DNA of 64,000 bases from Cycloclasticus sp. symbiont of Poecilosclerida sp. N (lineage in GTDB: Bacteria; Pseudomonadota; Gammaproteobacteria; Methylococcales; Cycloclasticaceae), in NCBI GenBank assembly GCA_002101205.1, contig LWTM01000077.1, positions 186,001-250,000 of the forward strand, in the 5' to 3' direction. Each line of letters starts with the position of its first letter. Position 1 is the stretch's first letter. Both the position numbers and the translations under genes were made by a program. Positions 51,061 through 59,378 of the stretch are shown one piece after another. The notes under the pieces are model-generated. The model was not told the origin of the DNA and ran no database searches. It saw only the letters and a list, made by a program, of their open reading frames with translations.

Positions 51061-52110
51061 ATGGATTTTGATTCGCATGTAGAAGAACTTCCTTTCGCAC
51101 ACGGCGGGCAAATTGGATCAGGGCAAATCAAGGAACGAGCTGAAAACTTTCGTGTTAATGAAACATTAACTTTCGAACCATCGGGTGAAGGTGAGCATGT
51201 TTTCTTATATATTCAAAAGACTGATTTAAATACGGGTGATGTCACGAAAATACTGAGCAAACATGCGGATGTTACGAGGCATAGCGTTGCATACGCGGGT
51301 ATGAAAGATCGCCGTGCCGTTAGTAAGCAGTGGTTCAGCGTGCAATTACCAGGAAAAGAAGGCACTGATTGGAACGCTTTAAATAATGATCAAATATTGA
51401 TCGAATCGGTTACTCGGCACGCAAAAAAACTGAAGCGGGGTACGATAAAGCATAATCAGTTTGAGATTTTGATAAGCAATATGTCGGTGGATAACGAAAA
51501 ACTGGAGCAAAAAGCTTTGAATATCGAAAACAAAGGTGTGCCTAATTACTTTATGAGACAGCGATTTGGTTACCAATGCCAGAATTTAAGTAGAACTTTT
51601 GATTTCTTTATAAAGAAAGAGCCGATTCGAAATAAGAAACTGAGAGGGATTTTCTTGTCTTCGGCGAGGTCGTTTTTGTTTAACAAGGTGCTTGCGCAGC
51701 GTGTTAATGAGGGTGTATGGGATAAAGCAATACAAGGAGATGCCTTTATGCTCAACGGCACACGGCAATGTTTCTATGGCGCCGATATTTCAAGTGAAAT
51801 TCACAAAAGAATGTTGGAGCACGATATTAGCGCAACGGGCCCGCTATTTGGCGTGAATAAGGATATGGTTCAATATAATGCACAGGATATAGAGCAGAAT
51901 GTGTTCTCAATGAACGATGTGTTTTGTGACGGTTTGAGGAGGCAGAAAATGGAGACGTCGAGGCGTGCTCTTCGAGTCATCCCCGAGGGTTTTAAATATG
52001 ACCTAGTTGCTGATGACGCGTTACGATTATCATTTAAATTACCATCTGGCAGTTATGCGACAGCAGTTATTCGTGAGTTAATAGATGTATCAGAAAATAG
52101 CGCTCAGTAA
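51061..52110 (+). CDS. truD: tRNA pseudouridine(13) synthase
   Basis: TruD makes pseudouridine 13 in tRNA-Glu. It has 349 residues, as in E. coli. The N-terminal segment IKERAENFRVNETLTFEPSGEGEHVFLYIQKTDLNT, the catalytic aspartate in VAYAGMKDRRAVSKQWFSV and GVPNYFMRQRFG are present. It follows ispF by 11 bases, the usual ispD-ispF-truD order that leads to surE in many genomes; here uppP and a smr gene intervene. Confidence 0.97.
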   Translation: MDFDSHVEELPFAHGGQIGSGQIKERAENFRVNETLTFEPSGEGEHVFLYIQKTDLNTGDVTKILSKHADVTRHSVAYAGMKDRRAVSKQWFSVQLPGKEGTDWNALNNDQILIESVTRHAKKLKRGTIKHNQFEILISNMSVDNEKLEQKALNIENKGVPNYFMRQRFGYQCQNLSRTFDFFIKKEPIRNKKLRGIFLSSARSFLFNKVLAQRVNEGVWDKAIQGDAFMLNGTRQCFYGADISSEIHKRMLEHDISATGPLFGVNKDMVQYNAQDIEQNVFSMNDVFCDGLRRQKMETSRRALRVIPEGFKYDLVADDALRLSFKLPSGSYATAVIRELIDVSENSAQ

Positions 52111-52119
52111 AAAATAAAA

Positions 52120-52920
52120 ATGGATTTTAATCATATTCTCGGCTTAGGTTTTCTCCAAGGTTTAACAGAGTTTTTACCTGTTTCTAGCTCCGCGCATTTG
52201 ATACTTTTACCTTTACTTTTGGGCTGGGAAGACCAAGGCTTAGCCTTCGACGTGGCGGTACACGTTGGTTCTTTGCTTGCGGTAACGACGTATTTTAGAA
52301 AGGATCTGTCACGCATTATTTTAGCTTGGTTTGTGTCTGTTTTTAAGCAACAAAAAACTCAAGACAGTCGATTGGCTTGGTTTATTATCATCGGCACAAT
52401 ACCCGTGGGTCTAGTTGCTTTATTTGCAAACGATTTAATTGAGCTTTATCTGCGCTCGCCTATCGTTATAGCAATGGCTACGATCGTTTTTGGGCTCTTA
52501 CTATGGCGAGCAGATACAACGGGGGCACAGATAAGAGAGCAAGAAAATTTGGTTTTAAAAGATGCGTTGATTGTTGGTTTGTATCAAGTTCTAGCGCTTA
52601 TTCCTGGCACATCTAGGTCTGGCGTCACGATGACAGCAGGTCTATTTTTAGGGTTAACACGCGATGCGGCAGCTAGGTTTTCATTCTTGCTGTCTGTTCC
52701 ACTTATTTTCTTGGCGGGTAGTCTGAAAACGATACATTTAATTGAAAGTCCGGTGCCCGTCGATTGGTTTTCAATCATAGCCGGTGTGCTCGTGTCAGCA
52801 GTTAGCGCGTTTGCTTGCATTACCTTATTCCTTAAAGTGCTTGAAAAAGTTGGTATGCTACCGTTTGTTATTTACCGATTAATTTTAGGTGTGTTTTTAC
52901 TCTACCTATACGCCACTTGA
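52120..52920 (+). CDS. uppP: Undecaprenyl-diphosphate phosphatase
   Basis: UppP (BacA) recycles undecaprenyl pyrophosphate and confers bacitracin tolerance. It has 266 residues (E. coli 273) and about eight membrane helices. The two signature regions are LGFLQGLTEFLPVSSSAHLILLP and ALIPGTSRSGVTMTAGLFLGLTRDAAARFSFLLSVP. The 3' end overlaps the convergent smr gene by 15 bases. Confidence 0.97.
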   Translation: MDFNHILGLGFLQGLTEFLPVSSSAHLILLPLLLGWEDQGLAFDVAVHVGSLLAVTTYFRKDLSRIILAWFVSVFKQQKTQDSRLAWFIIIGTIPVGLVALFANDLIELYLRSPIVIAMATIVFGLLLWRADTTGAQIREQENLVLKDALIVGLYQVLALIPGTSRSGVTMTAGLFLGLTRDAAARFSFLLSVPLIFLAGSLKTIHLIESPVPVDWFSIIAGVLVSAVSAFACITLFLKVLEKVGMLPFVIYRLILGVFLLYLYAT

Positions 52921-53466
52921 GTAGCGTTTATTCAGCAGTACATAAACGGCACCCGTGCCACCATCTCGCTGCTGGGCTGATGCAAGGGCGAGAACCGCCG
53001 GATCATTCTTTAGTAAGTGAAACACAAGGTTTTTAAGGACGGGTCTGTTATTAGGAGAGCCCTTCCCTTTGCCGTGAACGACTAAAATGCAACGGCTTTG
53101 CTCTTCAATATGGAAGCTTAAAACCTCATTTAGGAGCTGCTCTGCCTCTTGTTTGGTTAACCCATGCAAGTCAACTGTATCATCAACAGCTATAGCACCG
53201 CGCTTTAGTAATAGAATGGTCTTGTTTTGCAGCCCTTGTTGCGCGAAAAAAAGAATATCGTCGCTTTGTATATTAAGTGTTTCTTCGAAAGCTATTGAGT
53301 GAGTACCTCGTTCCGTGGCAAACTGCTTCTTTACAGGCTGTGGTTTCTGTTTCCCAGCATCAGGAAGGCGCTTGTCAGTTGATAGCGGTTTGACACCCTG
53401 CATTGATTGTTTAAATAAAGCAGAATCCTCCTCTGAACTAAAGAGTTTATTTTTGTATTCAGGCAT
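52906..53466 (-). CDS. Smr/MutS2-domain protein (SmrA-like)
   Basis: A 186-residue protein with a C-terminal Smr domain. The family motifs are VDLHGLTKQEAEQLL and CILVVHGKGKGSPN. The basic N-terminal half (KPLSTDKRLPDAGKQKPQPVKKQFA) and the last part RDGGTGAVYVLL fit the YfcN/SmrA-type small Smr proteins. Smr domains are endonucleases acting on DNA or on RNA of collided ribosomes; which applies here is unknown. It is oriented against its neighbours. Confidence 0.92.
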   Translation of the reverse strand: MPEYKNKLFSSEEDSALFKQSMQGVKPLSTDKRLPDAGKQKPQPVKKQFATERGTHSIAFEETLNIQSDDILFFAQQGLQNKTILLLKRGAIAVDDTVDLHGLTKQEAEQLLNEVLSFHIEEQSRCILVVHGKGKGSPNNRPVLKNLVFHLLKNDPAVLALASAQQRDGGTGAVYVLLNKRYSSGV

Positions 53467-53515
53467 AATAAGAGTTTAACAAATTATAAAGAATGTCATT
53501 CTATAAATTAGTTTA

Positions 53516-54268
53516 ATGCATATTTTAATTAGTAATGATGACGGCTACCTCGCCCCTGGCTTGTTAGCGTTAGAGAAAAGCCTATCTAAGATAGCGAACG
53601 TTACCGTTGTTGCGCCAGACAGAAACCTTAGTGCCTCCAGTAATTCGCTAACCATAGAAATGCCGCTGCGCGTGCAAGAAAAAGAGAATGGCTTTTTTAG
53701 TGTGGAAGGAACACCGACTGACTGTGTTCACTTGGCGATTACAGGTTTTTTAGAACAAGAGCCTGATATTGTCTTTTCAGGTATTAATAATGGCGAAAAC
53801 ATGGGCGATGACGTGCTCTACTCAGGAACAGTCGCCGCAGCAACAGAGGGGCGTTTTTTAGGGCTGCCTTCGATCGCTATTTCAATGAATGCTAGTCAAC
53901 CAAAGTTTTTTGAAACAGGGGCTCATGTGGCGGTTTGTTTATTTAAGCAGTTGCTAAAATTTGCCCTCGCAGCAGATACGATTCTTAATGTGAATGTGCC
54001 TGACGTACCCCTTAGGCAACTGAAAGGCTTTAAGGCAACTCGACTAGGACAGCGACATCGATCAAAGCCGGTTGTTGAAAGTCGTGACCCAAGGAACCAA
54101 AAAATCTACTGGGTCGGCCCACCTGGTGGACAGCAAGATGCGGGTGAAGGGACGGATTTTCATGCTGTTGAGAACGGTTATGTTTCGATCACACCATTAC
54201 AAATAGATCTAACAAATCATCAACAGTTAGATGATTTAAGCACTTGGGTTGAAAAGATGCCATTATGA
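53516..54268 (+). CDS. surE: 5'/3'-nucleotidase SurE
   Basis: SurE is a metal-dependent nucleoside monophosphate phosphatase linked to stationary-phase survival. It has 250 residues (E. coli 253). The metal site is MHILISNDDGYLAPGLLAL. APDRNLSASSNSLT, VEGTPTDCVHLAI, SGINNGENMGDDVLYSGTVAAATEGRFLG and NVNVP complete the pattern. It overlaps pcm by four bases. Confidence 0.97.
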   Translation: MHILISNDDGYLAPGLLALEKSLSKIANVTVVAPDRNLSASSNSLTIEMPLRVQEKENGFFSVEGTPTDCVHLAITGFLEQEPDIVFSGINNGENMGDDVLYSGTVAAATEGRFLGLPSIAISMNASQPKFFETGAHVAVCLFKQLLKFALAADTILNVNVPDVPLRQLKGFKATRLGQRHRSKPVVESRDPRNQKIYWVGPPGGQQDAGEGTDFHAVENGYVSITPLQIDLTNHQQLDDLSTWVEKMPL

Positions 54269-54921
54269 ATGAGCAGCTAGGTATTGGCATGACATCGCAA
54301 CGGACACGCGATCGTTTAATTGCGCAATTACAAGAGCTGGGCATTAAGGATCAACGTGTCTTATCTGTCATGCGTAAAGTACCGAGACACTTGTTTATGG
54401 CAGAAGCCTTGGCTAGTCGCGCATACGAGAATACGTCTTTACCTATTGGCCATGGGCAAACTATTTCACAGCCCTATATGGTTGCTCGCATGACCGAGTT
54501 ATTAATAGAAGATGGTTTGCCAGAAAATGTTTTAGAAGTAGGTACAGGGTCGGGTTACCAGTCTTCTATTTTGGCGAGCCTTGTTCCTAGGGTTTTCTCG
54601 GTCGAGCGTATTCGTCCGTTACAAGATCAGGCCAAAAAGGTGTTGGCTGATGTGGGTTTTAGAAATATTAACTTTAAACATTCTGATGGTGGTTGGGGCT
54701 GGAAAGTATGCGGGCCTTATCAAGGGATTCTTGCTGCGGCCGCTCCGGTTGAAATCCCTATGAATTTATTAGAGCAACTTGTTGTAGGCGCTAAATTAAT
54801 CATACCCATCGGCGAAGAAGGAAAGCAAGTATTACAAAGAGTGACACGTACAGAAGCGGCTTATGAGGTTGAAACGATTGAGCCGGTTAGTTTTGTTCCG
54901 TTTTTAAAAGGACGAGCATAG
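54265..54921 (+). CDS. pcm: Protein-L-isoaspartate O-methyltransferase
   Basis: Pcm repairs isoaspartyl residues using SAM. It has 218 residues (E. coli 208). Motifs are VPRHLFMAEALASRAYENTSLPIGHGQTISQPYMVARMTELL, the SAM site VLEVGTGSGYQSSILA and GPYQGILAAAAPVEIP. The region ends LIIPIGEEGKQVLQRVTR. The surE-pcm-(DedA)-nlpD order is standard for gammaproteobacteria. Confidence 0.97.
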   Translation: MNEQLGIGMTSQRTRDRLIAQLQELGIKDQRVLSVMRKVPRHLFMAEALASRAYENTSLPIGHGQTISQPYMVARMTELLIEDGLPENVLEVGTGSGYQSSILASLVPRVFSVERIRPLQDQAKKVLADVGFRNINFKHSDGGWGWKVCGPYQGILAAAAPVEIPMNLLEQLVVGAKLIIPIGEEGKQVLQRVTRTEAAYEVETIEPVSFVPFLKGRA

Positions 54922-54932
54922 GGCTAAGTGAT

Positions 54933-55508
54933 ATGTTCAAAAGTCTGTATAACAAAGTTTTATTATGGGCGCAGCACCCTAAGGCTAAAAGCTACCTTTT
55001 TGTTTTAAGTGTTAGCGAGTCTTCATTTTTTCCCATCCCGCCAGACGTCATGCTAGCTCCAATGTGTTTAGCTAAGCCGTTGAGAAGTTATCATTATGCT
55101 TTTTTAACAACCTTGGGTTCAGTGCTTGGCGGAGTGATTGGTTATTTTATTGGTTTGTTTTCTTTCGGTATGCTCGAATCTTTTATTACTATGATGCATT
55201 ACGAAGAAAATCTTGAAGTTGTGAAAAGCTGGCTATCCGAATGGGGGTTTTGGGCGATTTTTATATCCGGGTTTTCACCCATACCCTATAAACTGTTCAC
55301 GATAACAGCTGGGCTACTCAGCATGGCATTTTTACCTTTCGTTATAGCTTCAATTATTGGCCGTGGCTCACGATTCTTTTTAGTCGCCTTTCTTGTATCT
55401 TTAGGTGGTGAAGCATTACGCCATAAATTAAACGATTATATTGAACACATTGGCTGGTTAGTAACAGGTTTCGTGATTGTTGGAATTGTTATTTATAAAC
55501 TTATTTAG
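54933..55508 (+). CDS. DedA/VTT-family membrane protein (YqaA-like)
   Basis: A 191-residue inner-membrane protein. The segment ESSFFPIPPDVMLAPMCLAKP and later GFWAIFISGFSPIPYKLFTITAGLLSM are the two re-entrant halves of the VTT/DedA fold (F.P.P.....). Family members are implicated in lipid or undecaprenyl phosphate flipping; the role of this YqaA-like branch is not established. It lies between pcm and nlpD. Confidence 0.88.
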   Translation: MFKSLYNKVLLWAQHPKAKSYLFVLSVSESSFFPIPPDVMLAPMCLAKPLRSYHYAFLTTLGSVLGGVIGYFIGLFSFGMLESFITMMHYEENLEVVKSWLSEWGFWAIFISGFSPIPYKLFTITAGLLSMAFLPFVIASIIGRGSRFFLVAFLVSLGGEALRHKLNDYIEHIGWLVTGFVIVGIVIYKLI

Positions 55509-55521
55509 CGATTACAGTTTG

Positions 55522-56277
55522 CGTAAAAATCAAGACAGATTAGTTGCTTTTAGTGTGTTATTTGCCCTTACTGTTTTTTTGGTTTCTTGTGGATCACCTA
55601 AGCTATACGCACCGGTTCTTACTAATAATCAGGTAAAAGATCGGTCGTCAACAACGCATACAGTTCGACTGCGTGATACGTTATATTCGATTGCTTGGCA
55701 GGAAGGGAAGGATTACAGGCAACTGGCAAAGCTGAATAACATTCAACCGCCTTATACGATCTATAAGGGACAGAAGTTATTGTTAGTTGCTAAAAAAGTG
55801 AATAAAAGCAGATTGGAAAAGCCGATAAGGCCTAGATTACATAAAGCAGAAAGCTCACGAATTAAGAAAAAGGTAATAAAGAAGGCTTTATATAAAAATA
55901 AAAGTGGGCTGAAGTTAAATTGGCAATGGCCTATAAGTGTAAGGAAGCTAGAAAAAAACAGTGTGAAATCAGGCGTAGTGCTATTAGGTGAACATGGAGA
56001 GCTCGTTAGAAGTAGTGAGGCCGGAAAGGTCGTATATGCGGGCAATGGTTTAAAGGGTTACGGTAACCTTGTGATTATTATGCACGATAAGGATTTTTTA
56101 ACTGCGTATGGATACAATAAGCAGTTATTAATAAAAGAAGGGAGTGTTGTTAAAAAAGGCCAAGCAATTGCTGAAATTGGTTTAGATAACAAAAAGCGGC
56201 GAGTTCTTTTTTTCGAAATGAGGCAACACGGTAAAGCAGTTTCGGTAACTCAATACTTACCAAGAATAAAGAAATAA
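55522..56277 (+). CDS. nlpD: NlpD-like lipoprotein with LysM and degenerate LytM domains
   Basis: NlpD activates the amidase AmiC at the division septum. I suggest the TTG at 55522 (LRKNQDRLVAFSVLF), giving 251 residues; the ORF track starts at a TTG at 55477 inside the DedA gene. The lipobox is TVFLVSCGS. LysM follows (HTVRLRDTLYSIAWQEGKDYRQLAKLNNI...YKGQKLLL). The C-terminal LytM domain lacks the metal ligands (LFFEMRQHG in place of HLHFE), as in non-catalytic NlpD/EnvC proteins. rpoS, the usual next gene, is absent. Confidence 0.9.
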   Translation, partial: RKNQDRLVAFSVLFALTVFLVSCGSPKLYAPVLTNNQVKDRSSTTHTVRLRDTLYSIAWQEGKDYRQLAKLNNIQPPYTIYKGQKLLLVAKKVNKSRLEKPIRPRLHKAESSRIKKKVIKKALYKNKSGLKLNWQWPISVRKLEKNSVKSGVVLLGEHGELVRSSEAGKVVYAGNGLKGYGNLVIIMHDKDFLTAYGYNKQLLIKEGSVVKKGQAIAEIGLDNKKRRVLFFEMRQHGKAVSVTQYLPRIKK

Positions 56278-56292
56278 AATGCAAAAAAATTA

Positions 56293-57027
56293 TTACCATA
56301 TAACCTTTAAAAGTCCAAACGAACTCACCACAAACAACGCCCCACCAACCCAGCGTTTAAATAGCGCATCATTGTGAATAATTTTATCGTGCATTTTCAG
56401 CCCAAATATATGTCCAATCGCCGCCACAGGGATTAGCCAAAGGGATAATTGCCACTCAATCGTTACCCCGATTGCCACAAAAGTTAGCATCTTAATGCTG
56501 ACCAACATAAACCACAGCACAAACAATGTATTTCTCAGATATTCTTTAGTCACGTGACGCATAAACACTGCTACTATCAACGGCGCACCTGTCAGCGACG
56601 TGCCTGCCACATAGCCACCAAATATCAATAAAAGTTTATCTACCCACGGCTTATGCGAAGTGATTTTTTGACCAAATATCCAAATAGCCGCATAGAAAAT
56701 TGCAATTGAATAAACAAAAATAATCATCACTTTAGCAGGCAAGGAAATCAGCCCAAACACACCAATAAAAGTCGGCGGGATAATCCACCAAAGCGAAGAT
56801 TTCAGATAGACCCAATCCACTTTTTTAATTGATTTAAGCAGCGTCAATGACGAGAAAAACAATAAATGAATACCAATAATCGGCAACCAATAAACAGGCG
56901 ACGCACCAATTAACAACATCAACGGCAACCCCAATGCCGCACCACCAAAGCCTAATCCTGTGCGCACAAAACCCGCCCATATAAAAATTAGACTGACTAA
57001 AAATAACTCTGTATTAGAAAAAATCAC
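56293..57027 (-). CDS. TSUP family permease (TauE/SafE-like)
   Basis: A 244-residue membrane protein with about eight helices. The N-terminal AGFVRTGLGFGGAALGLPLMLLIG and the mid segment GGYVAGTSLTGAPLIVAVFM are the duplicated TSUP motifs. Family members export sulfite, sulfoacetate or other organosulfur anions; the substrate here is unknown. The start overlaps the 3' end of the integrase remnant by four bases on the same strand. It lies in a patch of mobile debris and is probably acquired. Confidence 0.88.
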   Translation of the reverse strand: MIFSNTELFLVSLIFIWAGFVRTGLGFGGAALGLPLMLLIGASPVYWLPIIGIHLLFFSSLTLLKSIKKVDWVYLKSSLWWIIPPTFIGVFGLISLPAKVMIIFVYSIAIFYAAIWIFGQKITSHKPWVDKLLLIFGGYVAGTSLTGAPLIVAVFMRHVTKEYLRNTLFVLWFMLVSIKMLTFVAIGVTIEWQLSLWLIPVAAIGHIFGLKMHDKIIHNDALFKRWVGGALFVVSSFGLLKVIW

Positions 57028-57572
57028 AATCTATCCAACGGCGACACCACCCCTCGCCCACCTTGTTTCAGCACGTGCGTGTAAATCATTGTCGTTTGCA
57101 AATCACTATGCCCAAGTAATCCTTGAATGGTGCGAATATCCGTGCCTGTTTGCAATAAAAATGACGGTATCACTTTTTGTGCCAGCGGCGTTACTCTGTC
57201 CTTGTTACCCTTGCCATCACGCACGGTGATTTGGCTATATTCAAAATCAATATCTTGCACTCTAAGACGCACCAACTCAAAAACCTGTAAACCGCCACCA
57301 TACAATAATTGCACCATTAAAATATTTGTCCCTTGTAATTTTGCCCATACTTTATTCACCTCTTTAACACTCAACGCAACAGGGGTTCGTAGCTCTTTGC
57401 GACTACGCGCCTCGTGCAAGTTTTTCAATGATCTATTTAACACTTTGCTATAAAGAAACACCAAGGCATTTAACGCCTGATTTTGCGTATTAGTAGCTAC
57501 ATTTTTCCTCACCACTAAGTCCGTTAACGTGTTTAATCGGTCTCGCATCATAATGAAACCACCCCTTGACAA
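57024..57572 (-). pseudogene. Integron-type integrase, internally deleted and catalytically dead
   Basis: A 182-residue open frame related to IntI. NVATNTQNQALNALVFLYSKVL matches the core-binding domain, and GHSDLQTTMIYTHVLKQGGRGVVSPLD the C-terminus with histidine and Tyr-164. IntI proteins are about 320-340 residues. Here VTPLAQKVIPSFLLQTGTDIRT jumps across roughly 90 residues, losing the HTLRHSFAT box. The first catalytic arginine is also glutamine (GGGLQVFEL; usually G.GLR..E). The N-terminal part of the core-binding domain is missing. It cannot recombine DNA. No attC array was seen nearby. Confidence 0.82.
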
Positions 57573-57654
57573 TAGTCATTGTAGGTGACGAGGTCGTGAT
57601 ATAACGGTTAATAATCAAATGTTGCGCGGTACAGTGGTTGTTTAGTGCCGTATT

Positions 57655-58055
57655 GTAAGCTGCGGTGATTACAGCCACATTTGATTATTCGTCACCAGCG
57701 ATTGAACAAATGACTATAGAGTCTTTATGTACAGGCCAGTTTGCACATAACTTGATTTTAGTCGGCGGGGCAGGAACGGGTAAAACCCATACAGCGGGGC
57801 ATGAAAACTCGTTTCTTTAATGCGGTTGATTTAATCAATGTTCTAATTAAAGAATAAACAGGGCATCGCCAAGGCAGTTTAGTCCGACTAATTACAATTA
57901 GTGGACGGCGTAATTATTGATGGGCTCGGCTACATCCCATTCCCTAAATCAGGAGGCGCACTCCTGTTCCAGCCCATCAGCAAACTGTACGAGAAAACCA
58001 GCGCTATTAACCCCAGCAAATTATAACTCTCAGAATGGGTGAGTGTGTTTGGGTG
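57655..58055 (+). pseudogene. IS21-family IstB remnant
   Basis: Broken frames read FDYSSPAIEQMTIESLCTGQFAHNLILVGGAGTGKTH, then RFFNAVDLINVLIKE, and LQLVDGVIIDGLGYIPFPKSGGALLFQPISKLYEKTS followed by LSEWVSVFG. This is the IstB helper ATPase with Walker A GGAGTGKTH, carrying several deletions, frameshifts and stops. It fills the gap between the integrase remnant and cobS. An istA fragment of the same family is at 19.1 kb. Confidence 0.85.
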
Positions 58056-58065
58056 CTCATTGATA

Positions 58066-58788
58066 TTAAGTAAGTGCTGCCAATAGTAGAACAACCAGCC
58101 CATTCAATTCGACTGACGCACCAAACATATCGCCTGTTATTCCGTTAAAAAGACTGATGAATAGATGTCTAAGGAAGCAGGCAAATAAGGTTAAAAGTAG
58201 GGCGGGCCAGATATTGGCAATAAATATATAAAGTATTATGACGATTAAAACGATGGCCGTAGCTTTATTGCGCGGCAGGTTTTTTATCATCGTTTCAGCA
58301 AGGCCGTTTGCTCTTATATAGTTTGTGCTAATCATTAAAAACAGAACACTGGCTCTGCCAATAATGGGGGCAATCAGTAGAATGCTGAGCGCATTGTTGT
58401 TCAATAGGACGGTTAACGCGGCATATTTTAATAACAATAATAAAACAAGTGCGGTTACGCCCATAGGCCCAGCATTAGGGTCCTTCATAATGTGTAACGA
58501 TTTTTCTATATTTCCTTGGCCGCCAATCCAGCCATCCACACAGTCTGCTATGCCATCTAAGTGCAAGCCGCCGGTTAGCCCAACCCATAAGGTTAATATT
58601 AAAGCGGCGGATAGAAGGGTGTCGACATCGGCTAATAGGTAAGCCGCAGCGAATAGAAAGAAGCCAATAATAGCGCCAACAAGTGGGTAGTAAAGAACAG
58701 AGTTGCCTAAGTTTTTAGGTGTTGGCTCTGCGGCGAAGGGAATCGGTATACGGGTTAGAAACTGAAGCGCTAAAAGAAAAGCGTTCAT
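58066..58788 (-). CDS. cobS: Adenosylcobinamide-GDP ribazoletransferase (cobalamin synthase)
   Basis: CobS joins adenosylcobinamide-GDP with alpha-ribazole (phosphate) in the inner membrane. It has 240 residues (E. coli 247). AFLLALQFLTRIPIPF is the family start, and GGLHLDGIADCVDGWIGG is the acidic metal/substrate site. About six helices follow. It overlaps cobC by four bases and is the last gene of the cobU-cobT-cobC-cobS operon. Confidence 0.97.
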   Translation of the reverse strand: MNAFLLALQFLTRIPIPFAAEPTPKNLGNSVLYYPLVGAIIGFFLFAAAYLLADVDTLLSAALILTLWVGLTGGLHLDGIADCVDGWIGGQGNIEKSLHIMKDPNAGPMGVTALVLLLLLKYAALTVLLNNNALSILLIAPIIGRASVLFLMISTNYIRANGLAETMIKNLPRNKATAIVLIVIILYIFIANIWPALLLTLFACFLRHLFISLFNGITGDMFGASVELNGLVVLLLAALT

Positions 58789-59378
58789 GATAATTGCCCG
58801 TTAATAAAGCTAATGCGAGCCGTACCTTCTTCAATAATAATTCGGCTTAACCCTACGTGCGGCACATCAATGCTGAAAAAAGACTGAATTGGCAAGCCTA
58901 ATATTATCTTGAAAATAGCACGAATAACGCCACCATGAGCCACCAATAAAATATTCTCGGCATCGTTATTTTCTATTAGCTGTTGCCAGGCTTCCCTTAT
59001 ACGCCTTTCAAATAGCACATAAGGTTCGCCATTTGGCGGGGTGATTTGTTCTGGGTTATTCCAAAAATCCTGCATGTCTTGTGGATGATTTTCGTACAAA
59101 GTGCTTACAAATTGTCCTTCCCAATCACCAAAGCTAATTTCTTTGAAGCCGCTATGGGTCGTTAAAGGCGTTACTGTGCGCAGTGATAGTTCTTCAGCAA
59201 ATAAAGCGCAACGCTGTAGGGGTGAGGTGATGATTTGTTTCCACGGTAAACTTTCTCCACGGATGACGTGGCGCATCTGTTGCCAGCCTTTATCACTTAA
59301 AGGGTCATCCACATTGCCGCGTAGCTTTAAGCCACCGGCTACTTCCCCATGGCGTAGTAAGTCGATGGTTAGGCTCAT
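58785..59378 (-). CDS. cobC: Alpha-ribazole phosphatase
   Basis: A histidine-phosphatase family member of 197 residues. The catalytic motif is DLLRHGEVAGGLKLRGNVDDPLSDKGWQQM, with the second histidine in LLVAHGGVIRAIF and the glutamate in EISFGDWEGQ. The cobalamin operon context supports the CobC role over general phosphoglycerate-mutase-like function. Four-base overlaps on both sides. Confidence 0.93.
   Translation of the reverse strand: MSLTIDLLRHGEVAGGLKLRGNVDDPLSDKGWQQMRHVIRGESLPWKQIITSPLQRCALFAEELSLRTVTPLTTHSGFKEISFGDWEGQFVSTLYENHPQDMQDFWNNPEQITPPNGEPYVLFERRIREAWQQLIENNDAENILLVAHGGVIRAIFKIILGLPIQSFFSIDVPHVGLSRIIIEEGTARISFINGQLS

Noticed and set aside
57024-57027. TSUP permease as an integron gene cassette
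   Set aside because: It lies downstream of the integrase in the same orientation, the wrong side for attI, and no attC-like inverted repeat was seen at its end.
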